From contig CAJUIM010000038.1 of assembly GCA_910586275.1 (NCBI GenBank), positions 1 through 28,151 on the forward strand: a DNA stretch of 28,151 nucleotides. The letters run 5' to 3'. Source of the DNA: an uncultured Lachnospiraceae bacterium. GTDB taxonomy: Bacteria > Bacillota > Clostridia > Lachnospirales > Lachnospiraceae. The position numbers were made by a program, and so were the translations under genes. This document shows, piece by piece, positions 7,437-15,612 of this stretch. Within the stretch, counting starts at the first letter, position 1; the number at the start of each line of letters is the position of its first letter. The notes under the pieces were generated by a model. It searched no databases, was not told where the DNA came from, and saw only the letters and a list, made by a program, of their open reading frames with translations.

Positions 7437-8960
7437 TTATTTTTTCTCTCCGTCCCCGTCCGGCTCTTTCTCTGCCGCACGCACAATGTCTTCTGCCCCA
7501 TCCGCCATACAGCTTCCTGTCACTTGGACGGTAACCTTATATCCTTCCTCCAAGCGGAACCTATACTTTCTCTCCCCGCAAGTCTCCACCCAGCGGATTA
7601 CCAGTTCAAACTCATCTTCCCCGATAAAACTTCCGCTGGCCAAAGCCTTCGCCACGACTCCGTTGGAAATCCTATTCTCCCTCCTTGAGCCGTCCATGGC
7701 GGCCCACAGTTCTTTCTCTGATCCGTTTTCCTTATAATGCAGCACCGCTTCTCCGTTCCCAAATGAGAAACGGAAAGTTTCCGCTGCCGGAAGTTCTTCC
7801 ATGCCGGCCATCCGCCGGATCATCCCGTTATCATAAAATCTAAGCGTCCCCTCTTCCACGGCATATGTCTTCCCGTTGATTCTCTCCTTCATGGGACTAT
7901 CCGGCCGAAATGCGGGATGGGCAAGAGCAAGAGAAGCAAGCCGCCGTTCCAGCCGCCCGGATTCTTCCGGATTTTCCGGCAGTCCGTGCCCTTCCCCTAT
8001 TTTCCCGAAAAACTCCCAAATCACATCCAAAGACCGCTGCGCCCAATGGGCACCGCTGGCATTCTCGGTAATGGCCAGAATTAAATCCTTCCCGGGATCC
8101 ACAATAGTAAACTGCCCCATAGCGCCATCTGCCCGGTATACCCCTTCCGGCCTGCACATCCAAATCTGGTATCCATATCCTACAAAATTATCGTAAGCTT
8201 CCGGATTCCCCTTTGCCTCCGTAGCGGATTCATTCTGCAGCGATGTGGCAAGCTTTACATATTCCTCACTCAGTATCCGCTCCCCCTCCCAGACACCGCC
8301 GTCCGCATACAGCTTCATTAACCGAAGATTATCCTCGGTAGTGGCAAACAGCCCCCCGCCGCCTACCTCCAGGCCGTCCGGCGTATAAGCCCAAAGCATC
8401 CGTCCTGCATCAATGCCGATCTTGTCGAACAGTCTCGGTGTCAGATAGTCATGCAGTCCCAGCCCTGTTTTCTTACGCACAATCGCACCGAGCAAAGTGG
8501 ATCCTGTGCTGTTATACATATAAGTCGTCCCAGGCTCATCCTCCACCGGAATGGCCAGAAAATCACGGATCCAATGTGCCGAAGGAGCCGGCTCCTTTTT
8601 CATGCCGCATCCCATGCATAGCACGTCCCTTACCCGAAGCTTTTTCAGATTTTCTGACGGATCCGACGGCGCATCCTCCGGAAAAATATCAATAATTTTT
8701 TCATCCAGCGAAAGCAATCCTTCCGTATATGCAATCCCCACTGCCGTAGCCGCATAAGTTTTCGTATGGGACTGCTGGCCATGGGGAATGCCCGGTGCAT
8801 ATGGCGCCCACCACCCCTTGGCGCAGATTTTCCCATACCGCATAATCATCAGTCCATGCGGCTCCGTAAAACCGCTTTCCAGTTCATCCAGCAATTCCAT
8901 GATTGCACTGGATTCAATACCCACCGATTCCGGCGTTACCGTCTCAAATTCTTTTCCCAT
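7437..8960 (-). CDS. Beta-lactamase-fold serine hydrolase (family VIII esterase-like)
   Basis: The 507-residue protein has the class C beta-lactamase fold signatures. The Ser-x-x-Lys motif is SHTK with Ser64 and Lys67, inside HGQQSHTKTYAATAVGIAYTEGLL, and the Tyr motif is YNS at 149-151. A C-terminal beta-rich extension (about 370-507) resembles the accessory domain found in many esterases and peptidases of this fold. Members hydrolyse esters, D-amino acid amides or beta-lactams, so the substrate is open; the esterase-rich setting favours ester cleavage. It lacks a signal peptide, unlike most penicillin-binding relatives. GGAGG lies six bases before the ATG at 8960. It is the first gene of a two-gene unit with the CE2 esterase. 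Confidence 0.85.
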   Translation of the reverse strand: MGKEFETVTPESVGIESSAIMELLDELESGFTEPHGLMIMRYGKICAKGWWAPYAPGIPHGQQSHTKTYAATAVGIAYTEGLLSLDEKIIDIFPEDAPSDPSENLKKLRVRDVLCMGCGMKKEPAPSAHWIRDFLAIPVEDEPGTTYMYNSTGSTLLGAIVRKKTGLGLHDYLTPRLFDKIGIDAGRMLWAYTPDGLEVGGGGLFATTEDNLRLMKLYADGGVWEGERILSEEYVKLATSLQNESATEAKGNPEAYDNFVGYGYQIWMCRPEGVYRADGAMGQFTIVDPGKDLILAITENASGAHWAQRSLDVIWEFFGKIGEGHGLPENPEESGRLERRLASLALAHPAFRPDSPMKERINGKTYAVEEGTLRFYDNGMIRRMAGMEELPAAETFRFSFGNGEAVLHYKENGSEKELWAAMDGSRRENRISNGVVAKALASGSFIGEDEFELVIRWVETCGERKYRFRLEEGYKVTVQVTGSCMADGAEDIVRAAEKEPDGDGEKK

Positions 8961-9045
8961 AGTTTCCTCCCTTTCCGGTTCTTTTACAAATCCAAATCCC
9001 TTCCCATAACCCGCCGCCAAATTCTTTACGGCTTATTCCTTTCGC

Positions 9046-9165
9046 TACAGCGTGTCTGAAAATGCGTTCTGCCAGATGTGCATACCATTTACCCAAAATC
9101 ACGCAAAGATACGAAGCAATGCATCGTTGTGCAGATGACAGAAATGATTTTCAGACAGGCTATGA
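9046..9165. repeat. Foldback (MITE-like) repeat of about 110-120 bp
   Basis: TGTCTGAAAATGCGTTCTG (9053-9071) and the reverse complement of 9139-9157 agree at 16 of 19 positions, the three differences being consecutive. Weaker pairing continues inward (TG.CA..TG..CA) and outward (AcAGCg/AtAGCc). The transcript could fold into one long imperfect hairpin with a loop of about 40 bases. It holds no believable gene and lies between the HSL-type esterase and the serine hydrolase. The structure and placement suit a dispersed intergenic repeat or small non-autonomous element. Confidence 0.55.
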
Positions 9166-9206
9166 CAAAACTGTCTGCATATGAAAAACAGGCCCATTTG
9201 ACGGAA

Positions 9207-9235
9207 GAGCATAAATGCCCGCGGCATTTATGCTC
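9207..9235 (-). terminator. Perfect 13-bp palindrome, terminator-like, after the HSL-type esterase
   Basis: GAGCATAAATGCC (9207-9219) and GGCATTTATGCTC (9223-9235) are exact complements around a 3-base loop. It starts 23 bases downstream of the esterase stop, where the long importer operon should end. The run after the stem on the minus strand (TTCCGTC) is poor in T, so termination efficiency is uncertain. Confidence 0.55.
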
Positions 9236-9258
9236 CTCACCCTCTTTCCATCCAAACT

Positions 9259-10212
9259 TTATTTCAATCCGTGCATCTGCATCCACTCATCACACAAGGT
9301 TGCCCAATGAGCGATATGCGGAATATCCATTCCCAAATCATTCTCCCCGTCAGCCAATCCCAAGCCATGGGGGCCTCCCTGAAAAATATGCAGTTCATAA
9401 GGAATCCCCATATCGCTCAGTTCTTTTGCCAGATTCATCCCAAACCTTCCGTCGTCACTCAGCGTCTGCCAGATAAAAAAGGGAGGGGAATCGGGCCGGA
9501 TATTCTTTTCTGCCGCCAGATACAGACGTTCCTCTCTGTCCCTTCCATACATATCCCCTTCCGCACATTCCGGCATGCCGAAAGGCTTTGGAAAAGAAAC
9601 TGCAGTCAGCGCACCGTAACCTACCACCGTGCCGTCCGGCCGGCAGGACTGGCGTTCTGCCAAATCCCCGCTCTCCGGACTGCCGGCATCGTAATGAGTG
9701 GCGCAATTAGCGCTCAGCATTCCCCCTGCGGAAAAACCCATCACCGTTATTTTACCGTTTATTCCCAGTTCCTCTTTGTTGGCCCGCAGAATGCGGATGG
9801 CACGCTGCATATCCGCCATGCAGTCCAGCCTTGTATACGGAGCCAGGCGATAGGTAAGTATTGCCGTATTATATCCAAGCCGCTGAAAATACAACGCTAC
9901 ATTCGGCCCTTCGCAGCCGGTACGGATAGAGAAGCCGCCTCCATGGGCTACCAATACCGTCCCTCTGGCTTCCTCCTCTGCAGGCAGGAATACCATATAA
10001 GGCTCTTCCTGCAGCGGATCCCTGCCGTCAAACCCCGGTGTCTTTTCCCAAAGCCGGATTTTTTCGAAAGCCTCCATCCGCTTTTCCCAATTGGCCTTGA
10101 ACTGTTCCACATTTACCGTACCGTCCGGATTCCTATGCCGTTCCAAAGGTATCACAAATGCATGCTCTTCCACTAATTTTTCCAAGATTTCTATATTTCG
10201 CTTATATTTCAT
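9259..10212 (-). CDS. Alpha/beta hydrolase, hormone-sensitive-lipase-type esterase
   Basis: This 317-residue enzyme has the HSL family marks: the oxyanion HGGGF at 90-94, the nucleophile Ser161 in GFSAGG, a likely acid Asp253 or Asp254 (SDDGRF), and His282 in GGPHGLG. Family members cleave short-chain acyl esters and sometimes xylan acetyl groups. It is predicted to be cytosolic. The start is MKYKRN at 10212, with AGGAAGG about eight bases upstream. It begins 13 bases after the Nif3-like gene and ends the long operon that starts with the LplA-type binding protein, so the enzyme probably works on what that importer brings in. Confidence 0.85.
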   Translation of the reverse strand: MKYKRNIEILEKLVEEHAFVIPLERHRNPDGTVNVEQFKANWEKRMEAFEKIRLWEKTPGFDGRDPLQEEPYMVFLPAEEEARGTVLVAHGGGFSIRTGCEGPNVALYFQRLGYNTAILTYRLAPYTRLDCMADMQRAIRILRANKEELGINGKITVMGFSAGGMLSANCATHYDAGSPESGDLAERQSCRPDGTVVGYGALTAVSFPKPFGMPECAEGDMYGRDREERLYLAAEKNIRPDSPPFFIWQTLSDDGRFGMNLAKELSDMGIPYELHIFQGGPHGLGLADGENDLGMDIPHIAHWATLCDEWMQMHGLK

Positions 10213-10225
10213 GTCAAGATCCTTC

Positions 10226-11086
10226 CTAGAGATAGGTAAAAGGCTCACCCGCATCCAAAAAGACCGTAGGAATTCCTCCCGTAACCGATTCCGTCCATTT
10301 GGTCAGATACTTCATTCCCCATTCCTCGCTTCTCTCATGTCCTAACACAAGCATTCCTTTGTTCATCCCCATCATTGCGGCATCCCTGACATATGCGGAC
10401 AGCGTCCATTCCGTTATATCCCCGCAGATAACTACGTCTATGTCCTCCCGGAACATCTGGACCATGGGTGCTTCTTCCCTGCCTAGCCCAAGGCTTCCGC
10501 CTCCTACCAATACAGACACCTTTTCCGCCGTCATATCCGGGTTGCCCACTATCTGAACCACCTCCATATGGGCGCGTTCTTTAAAGAATTGTGCCAAGCC
10601 CCGCAGCGTCGTCTGCGGTATTTTATATATACCGCCAAATCTGGTCCAGAACTGCTCTGCCTCCGGCTTATTCTCTCCGTACTTTTTCGTATCCGCAACC
10701 GGAACTCTATACTCCTTCCATCCGAATTCCTCTTCAAAACCGGTATAAATCTGATCCTCATGCCCCATATGCATATGGTCATGATACCGCCAGACAGCCA
10801 TGCCGTACTCTTCCATCAGTTTCTTCTTCTCCAGATAAACCGGGTCTTCCTCCACCCATCCGGTCTTATCCGACCCGTTAAACCATGTGGGCTCATGGGT
10901 AATTATAAAATTAATCCCTTGGGCAGCCGCTTCCCGGATCACATCCACGGTAGCCATAAAAGTCGTCCCAATCTTCACCACATCCATATCCGGATTTCCT
11001 GCCGTTAAAATATCGCAGGTCTGCCCGTCCGGTATCTTTACGCCAGACCCTTCCTTAATTTTCTCGATTACCTCTCTTACCGTCAT
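10226..11086 (-). CDS. Nif3-like dinuclear metal-centre protein
   Basis: The 286-residue sequence fits the NIF3/YbgI/YqfO family. It has ITHEP at 62-66, a His-rich segment YHDHMHMGH (101-109), and the C-terminal HxxxE metal motif (LGHERSEE, His250 and Glu254). The usual first motif HHP is HEP here, so one ligand position differs. Family proteins form toroidal hexamers with two metal ions per subunit; their biochemical role is unsettled, with cyclohydrolase-like or hydrolase activities proposed. It lies between two esterase genes in a catabolic operon, whereas the housekeeping copy is normally beside trmK/rpoD. That setting suggests a specialised paralogue that hydrolyses an operon-specific intermediate. 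Confidence 0.82.
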   Translation of the reverse strand: MTVREVIEKIKEGSGVKIPDGQTCDILTAGNPDMDVVKIGTTFMATVDVIREAAAQGINFIITHEPTWFNGSDKTGWVEEDPVYLEKKKLMEEYGMAVWRYHDHMHMGHEDQIYTGFEEEFGWKEYRVPVADTKKYGENKPEAEQFWTRFGGIYKIPQTTLRGLAQFFKERAHMEVVQIVGNPDMTAEKVSVLVGGGSLGLGREEAPMVQMFREDIDVVICGDITEWTLSAYVRDAAMMGMNKGMLVLGHERSEEWGMKYLTKWTESVTGGIPTVFLDAGEPFTYL

Positions 11087-11185
11087 CTTGTCCTCTGCCC
11101 TCTTTCTCTCTCATCCTATGGCTGCATGTCACTCCCCGGTTTCCCGTTCCGGAAAATGCCCGAACATTCTTTTAGCATGTGCCTC

Positions 11186-11977
11186 TTACAGCATCCACTG
11201 AAGGGCGGGTTCCAAATACTGATTCCAGAAATCCCAGTTATGAATACCCGCGCTCTCATGATAAACATGTTCCACACCCTTCTCTTTCAGGAAATCACGG
11301 AAGGAACGATTATTCTCCAAAAGCCCGTCCTCCGTCCCGCATGCCATAAAAATAGCCGGAATTCTTTCCCCCTTTTCCTGATGCCTGCGGATCAGTTCTT
11401 CCGGGTTGTTTATGCTGCCGGACAGCTGATCCAAATCGCCGAAAGCTAATCTGTAGTACTCGTAATTGGCTACCGGATTTCCCCCTCCCGGCTGCATATG
11501 CTCTATGTCATGGACAATCAATGCGGAAGAAAGCCCAAACGCCTTGACAAAATTATGGTTAAACTGCAGTGCTGTATGGATTGCCCCGAATCCGCCCATG
11601 GACAGCCCGCCAATGTAAGTATCCTCCATCTCCGTTGCCAGCCGGAATGTGTCTCTGACATACTGTACCAGTTCCTCTCCCACATAAGACGCATATCTGC
11701 GTCCTGTCTCCGGCCCGTCCAGATAGAATGAATTCTCCCCGGCAGGGCAGACTACTGCCAGATTATAATTCCCTGCCAATTCCTGAATCCGGCTGCCATA
11801 TATCCAGTCCGCCGCACTGCCGGTATACCCGTGCAGCAGAAATAATGTCTTCATAGGCCGCTGATAATGCGGATTCCCCTCCGTCCACATCTTGGGCAGA
11901 TCATTGGGAATCACCATCTGAAATGTTACCATCCTCCTAAGACAGTCCGAACAAAAATCAATCCTTGCGCTTGCCAT
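11186..11977 (-). CDS. Esterase of the tributyrin esterase/S-formylglutathione hydrolase type
   Basis: This 263-residue alpha/beta hydrolase has FLLHGYTGSAADW (46-58) near the oxyanion hole, the nucleophile Ser126 in GLSMGG, a likely acid Asp217 (GTEDGLL) and His246 (GIHNWDFW). It resembles EstA/FrmB-type and feruloyl-esterase-like enzymes that hydrolyse short acyl or aryl esters. It has no signal peptide. It starts 19 bases after the LplC-type permease and lies 99 bases before the Nif3-like gene, so it is probably co-expressed with the importer. The start MASARIDF is usual for this family in Firmicutes. Confidence 0.87.
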   Translation of the reverse strand: MASARIDFCSDCLRRMVTFQMVIPNDLPKMWTEGNPHYQRPMKTLFLLHGYTGSAADWIYGSRIQELAGNYNLAVVCPAGENSFYLDGPETGRRYASYVGEELVQYVRDTFRLATEMEDTYIGGLSMGGFGAIHTALQFNHNFVKAFGLSSALIVHDIEHMQPGGGNPVANYEYYRLAFGDLDQLSGSINNPEELIRRHQEKGERIPAIFMACGTEDGLLENNRSFRDFLKEKGVEHVYHESAGIHNWDFWNQYLEPALQWML

Positions 11978-11996
11978 ATTCTTTCCCTCCCTTTTC

Positions 11997-12875
11997 TTAA
12001 CCTTTCACTGCTCCGATCACAACGCCTTCCACCAGATATTTCTGCACAAAAGGATATACAAGCAAGATCGGCAGTATGCCTACAAACGCCATGGCCATAC
12101 GGACAGACGTTCCCGGAAGTTCCACGGAACCGGTTCCCATCAGGGCACTGTTGGCTTTCAATGCCTGAATATTGTTCATGATTTTCATAAGCAGCAGCTG
12201 AATACTATAAAGCTTCTCATTATCTACATAGTATAAACCATTTGTCCAGTCATTCCAATAGCATAAACCGGTAAACAGACTGATTGTCGCCACCACCGGC
12301 CGGGAAAGCGGAAACATTATCTTATAGAAAATCCGCAATTCGCTTGCCCCGTCAATCTGTGCCGCCTCCACCAAAGCATCCGGCACATTGTTCTGGTAAA
12401 AATTCTTCACTAATATTACATTAAAAGCGGTAACAAGATAATTGGGGATAATTAACGCCCATATGGTATTCTTAATGTGAAAGAACCGGCTCCACATAAT
12501 ATAGGACGGAACGATACCGCCGTTAAACAGCATGGTAAAAAATACGAAAAAGGATAAAATGTTCCGGTATTTAAACGCTTTCCTTGACATCGGGTAAGCC
12601 AGCGTAGTCGTAACCAGCACACTCAGTACCGTGCCGAGAATCGTTACAAGAAACGATACCCCATAAGACCGTACAATCACAACCCCCTGCTTTACCATAT
12701 AATAATACGCATCCAGACTGAGCGCTTTCGGAAAGAAAGAATAACCGTCCTGAATCAATGCCTGCTCCTGCGTAAAGGATGCAATCACAAGCAGCACAAT
12801 CGGCAGCAATGTAACGATAACGAGGAAGGTCAAAATAATGGTAGCCACCCTATTAAAAGATTTACTTTCTGTCAT
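11997..12875 (-). CDS. ABC importer permease, LplC/YtcP-like
   Basis: The 292-residue protein has about six membrane segments and the EAA loop (VEAAQIDGASELRIFYKIMFPLSRP, near residue 190). The early motif SFTQEQALIQDGYSFFPKALSLDAYYYM is typical of LplC/YtcP carbohydrate permeases. It ends in GVVIGAVKG. GGAGG precedes the ATG at 12875. It follows the LplB-type permease by 12 bases and pairs with it. Relatives import oligosaccharides or, in a few cases, other glycosides, using an ATPase encoded elsewhere. Confidence 0.9.
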   Translation of the reverse strand: MTESKSFNRVATIILTFLVIVTLLPIVLLVIASFTQEQALIQDGYSFFPKALSLDAYYYMVKQGVVIVRSYGVSFLVTILGTVLSVLVTTTLAYPMSRKAFKYRNILSFFVFFTMLFNGGIVPSYIMWSRFFHIKNTIWALIIPNYLVTAFNVILVKNFYQNNVPDALVEAAQIDGASELRIFYKIMFPLSRPVVATISLFTGLCYWNDWTNGLYYVDNEKLYSIQLLLMKIMNNIQALKANSALMGTGSVELPGTSVRMAMAFVGILPILLVYPFVQKYLVEGVVIGAVKG

Positions 12876-12887
12876 TTCTCTCCCTCC

Positions 12888-13820
12888 TTAGAATAATGCA
12901 TTCTCTGAATCAAGTTTACGGACTAATGCATTGGCCGCCAATACGAGAATAAACCCGACAATTGACTGATAAAATCCTGCCGCTGCCGACATTCCTACGT
13001 TGTTCAGTTCCATTAATCCTCTATATACATAAGTATCAATCGTCTGTGTCACTCCGAACAATGCACCGGAATTCTGGGGAACCTGATAGAACAGGCCGAA
13101 ATCCGAATAGAATATACGTCCGATGGACATTAAGGACAACGTAATTACGGTTGGCTTCAGCAACGGAAGCGTCACCTGAAAGATCTGCTGCATCTTCGTT
13201 GCGCCGTCAAGGGCTGCCGCTTCATACAGAGATTTATCTATGCCGGAAATCCCCGCCATATATACAATTGACTGATATCCTGCATTCTTCCAGAGATTCA
13301 CGATGACCAAAATGAACGGCCACGCTTTCGGGAAAGTATACCATGATATCTCTTCCTTCCCCAGAGCCTTCATTACGGTATTGTTAATAAACCCGGTATC
13401 CGCATTCAGAAATGCATATGCCACAAATCCGATGACCACCCATGACAGCAAGTTCGGAAGCAGCAAAGATGCCTGAAAGAATTTCACCCTTGCCCTGTTA
13501 CCCAGTTCGCACAGCAGCACGGCAAGGAAAATAGCGACTATCGTTCCAAGGACAATAAATACAATATTATAAAGCAGAGTATTCCTTGTCATAATCCAAG
13601 CATCTTTTGTCACGAACAGAAATTTAAAATTATCCATTCCGCACCAGTCGCTTTTAAAAATTCCTTTCATAAAGTTATAATCTTTAAAAGCAAGGAACAA
13701 TCCCATAATCGGTATATAATTGTTAATCAGCAAGTACACTATTCCCGGCAGGGCAATTAAAAGCAGCGGAAATGATTTCGCAAAACCCTTCTTTCCCTTA
13801 CCTCCCGCAGTTTTCGCCAT
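12888..13820 (-). CDS. ABC importer permease, LplB/YteP-like
   Basis: From MAKTAGGKGKK the protein is 310 residues. It opens with a Lys-rich tail, then membrane segments starting PLLLIALPGIVYLLINNYIPIMGLFLAFKDYNF, a hallmark of LplB/YteP permeases. The EAA loop is YEAAALDGATKMQQIFQVTLPLLKP. The start at 13820 has GGAGG ten bases upstream. An upstream in-frame ATG at 13934 would add 38 Arg-rich residues that overlap the intergenic hairpin and look untranslated. It pairs with the LplC-type permease downstream. Confidence 0.9.
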   Translation of the reverse strand: MAKTAGGKGKKGFAKSFPLLLIALPGIVYLLINNYIPIMGLFLAFKDYNFMKGIFKSDWCGMDNFKFLFVTKDAWIMTRNTLLYNIVFIVLGTIVAIFLAVLLCELGNRARVKFFQASLLLPNLLSWVVIGFVAYAFLNADTGFINNTVMKALGKEEISWYTFPKAWPFILVIVNLWKNAGYQSIVYMAGISGIDKSLYEAAALDGATKMQQIFQVTLPLLKPTVITLSLMSIGRIFYSDFGLFYQVPQNSGALFGVTQTIDTYVYRGLMELNNVGMSAAAGFYQSIVGFILVLAANALVRKLDSENALF

Positions 13821-13893
13821 ATTTTTCCAACCTCCATTTCTTCTCCGCCTGTTGTCAGGCAGCCATATATGTACCGAACATCCTCTTATAATT

Positions 13894-13948
13894 CTGTCCG
13901 GTACCCTCCGGAGCCTCTCTGAAAGATGCTCCAAAAAATACCGGACAG
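13894..13948 (-). terminator. Hairpin between LplA-type and LplB-type genes (attenuator or RNA-stabilising)
   Basis: CTGTCCGGTA (13894-13903) and TACCGGACAG (13939-13948) form a 10-bp perfect stem. Between them lie the palindrome CTCCGGAG and a GAGC/GCTC pair, so the loop is also structured. The element sits in the 146-base gap after the binding-protein stop, in the same relative place as the hairpin at 3565-3600 in the other importer operon. Confidence 0.6.
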
Positions 13949-13966
13949 CTTAATCTTATATGGCAC

Positions 13967-15511
13967 TTATTTTCCGTTTGCCGCTTTCCATGCATCCAGC
14001 TGCTCCTGCTTTGCAGCCATAACATCCTGATATCCTGCATCATTCAAAGCCGATACAAATTTGGGGATTTCCGTTTCTGGATCGACACTTCCGCACATCA
14101 GCCCCGGCAGGAACTGATTGATCACATTGCTGAGTGCCGTATACTGGGTCTTAAATCCTGATGAGTCAAAGGAAAAGCCCATAGCCGGAGAAACATCCGC
14201 ATTCTGATTCTGTTCCAATTCCCATGCCAGTGAATCTTTGCTGGTTCCTACCATAGGATACATAATGAAATAATTGCCAAGCGTACCGCAGCTAAGCTGT
14301 GCCGTATAAGGAACGGTGGTCGCATCCTGTCCCTCCGGATAGGACATATATCCTTCTTCATCCAGCACATAATCTCTGTCTTTGATTCCGTAAATCAGCA
14401 GATTTACGACTGCTTCGTCCGTATAAGTAAGGTTTAAGAACTTAAGGGCTGCTTCAGGCACATCACTGTTGGATGCAATCATCCAGCTGACAGCATTCAC
14501 TTCACCGGTGCTGAGATATGCATCGTCCAGTATCTTCGCCCCTATCTTAAAGTTGCCGCACTGTGTTGCCAGACTGGCCGCCGTGTCCTCTTCCGGATAG
14601 CTGTAAGAAGCACTGTAGCAGAAATAGTTGCCGGAACTCATCAGTTCTGCCGCCATACTGGTAGTAGTTGCCGCATCTTTCATTACAAGGCCCTGATTGT
14701 ACCACTCTCTGGCCAATTTGCAGCGAGCCGCGAAAATATCCGAGGAGTAAAGGTCTACCACTGTCATATCCCCGCCCAGCAATACGCCCACCGGCGTATT
14801 GAAATCATCCGACAAATAATCAATGTCGCCGTAGCTTCTGTTCAATCCTAAATTTCCTGCTTCCACCGGTGCCATAGGTATCATATCCGGATATGCTTCC
14901 TTAACTGCCGCAAGCACTGCCGTAATATCCTCAAAGCTGTTCACTTTATCCATTTCCAGCCCCAGTTCTTCCGCAATGTCCGCACGGTAAATCAACATAG
15001 GTGTCAGAGCAATAGGCTTCAATGTGGGAATCCCGTAAATAGCGCCATCCTTTGTGCATGCATCGATCCACTGTTCCCCTACCAATTCTTTTGTCTCTGC
15101 CGCACAGGTATCTATGATTGACGTAATATCTGCGGCCATCCCTGTAGACACACAATTATTAAAATCACCGAGAGATTCGAAAATATCTATTTTCTCACCC
15201 GCCTGCAATGCCAAGCTCACATTGCTGGAATAATCCGCAATCCCAATGGGCTTCAGAGTAATTTCCGCATTGATTTTTTCCCTTGTGATCTTGTTGATCT
15301 CTTCCTCAATAGTATCCAACGTTTCTTCTGTGGGAATATTATTGAATGTAGAGTAAGCAAATGTCACTTGGTCGTAAGACCCTCCGGAGGATGCTTCCCC
15401 GCTGTCTCCGCTTCCGGAGCCGCCTCCTGTGCCCCCGTCTCCCGAGCCGCAGGCGCATAGTCCGAAAACCATGGATGCTGCCAATAAGCCGCTTATAACC
15501 TTTCTTTTCAT
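13967..15511 (-). CDS. Extracellular solute-binding lipoprotein, LplA/YtcQ-type
   Basis: The 514-residue precursor has a signal peptide ending in a lipobox (GLCAC) with the lipidated cysteine at residue 21, followed by a Gly/Ser-rich linker to about residue 47. The mature domain is large, as in LplA/YtcQ-type family 1 binding proteins, which accept oligosaccharides. A long leader with several small dyads lies upstream, and a hairpin plus two permease genes lie downstream. It is the first gene of the operon ending at the HSL-type esterase. The YesM/YesN pair upstream is its likely activator, as usual for this gene order in Firmicutes. Confidence 0.9.
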   Translation of the reverse strand: MKRKVISGLLAASMVFGLCACGSGDGGTGGGSGSGDSGEASSGGSYDQVTFAYSTFNNIPTEETLDTIEEEINKITREKINAEITLKPIGIADYSSNVSLALQAGEKIDIFESLGDFNNCVSTGMAADITSIIDTCAAETKELVGEQWIDACTKDGAIYGIPTLKPIALTPMLIYRADIAEELGLEMDKVNSFEDITAVLAAVKEAYPDMIPMAPVEAGNLGLNRSYGDIDYLSDDFNTPVGVLLGGDMTVVDLYSSDIFAARCKLAREWYNQGLVMKDAATTTSMAAELMSSGNYFCYSASYSYPEEDTAASLATQCGNFKIGAKILDDAYLSTGEVNAVSWMIASNSDVPEAALKFLNLTYTDEAVVNLLIYGIKDRDYVLDEEGYMSYPEGQDATTVPYTAQLSCGTLGNYFIMYPMVGTSKDSLAWELEQNQNADVSPAMGFSFDSSGFKTQYTALSNVINQFLPGLMCGSVDPETEIPKFVSALNDAGYQDVMAAKQEQLDAWKAANGK

Positions 15512-15566
15512 AAATATACCATCCCTTTCTTTACCTCGCAGCCATAAGCTGCAGGCATAAATTTAT

Positions 15567-15590
15567 GTGCGGGAAATTTATTTTCCGCAC
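15567..15590 (-). other. Leader hairpin upstream of the LplA-type gene
   Basis: GTGCGG (15567-15572) and CCGCAC (15585-15590) can pair around an AT-rich loop that itself has partial symmetry. The palindrome CATAAATTTATG (15556-15567) adjoins it. These small dyads in the 5' leader may be regulator sites or RNA structure. No known riboswitch class is recognisable. Confidence 0.4.
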
Positions 15591-15612
15591 TGCTTCCGTA
15601 ACTCTTACTACG

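Larger units (their letters stand above)
8961..9258. other. Intergenic region with two inverted repeats and no gene
   Basis: This 298-base gap holds the palindrome at 9207-9235 and the foldback repeat at 9046-9165. A third short inverted pair, CAGACAG (9152-9158) with CTGTCTG (9171-9177), is also present. No convincing -35/-10 pair was found for the serine hydrolase gene, so that gene may be read by leakage from the importer operon or from a weak promoter I could not recognise. Confidence 0.6.

Noticed and set aside
9089..9286. Small minus-strand frame of 65 codons across the foldback repeat
   Set aside because: It runs from the esterase end through the palindrome and the repeat, and its composition is explained by those inverted repeats.
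9271..10176. Plus-strand open frame of 301 codons opposite the HSL-type esterase
   Set aside because: It is antisense to a gene with an intact catalytic triad, has no ribosome site that I can see and has a shadow-like composition.
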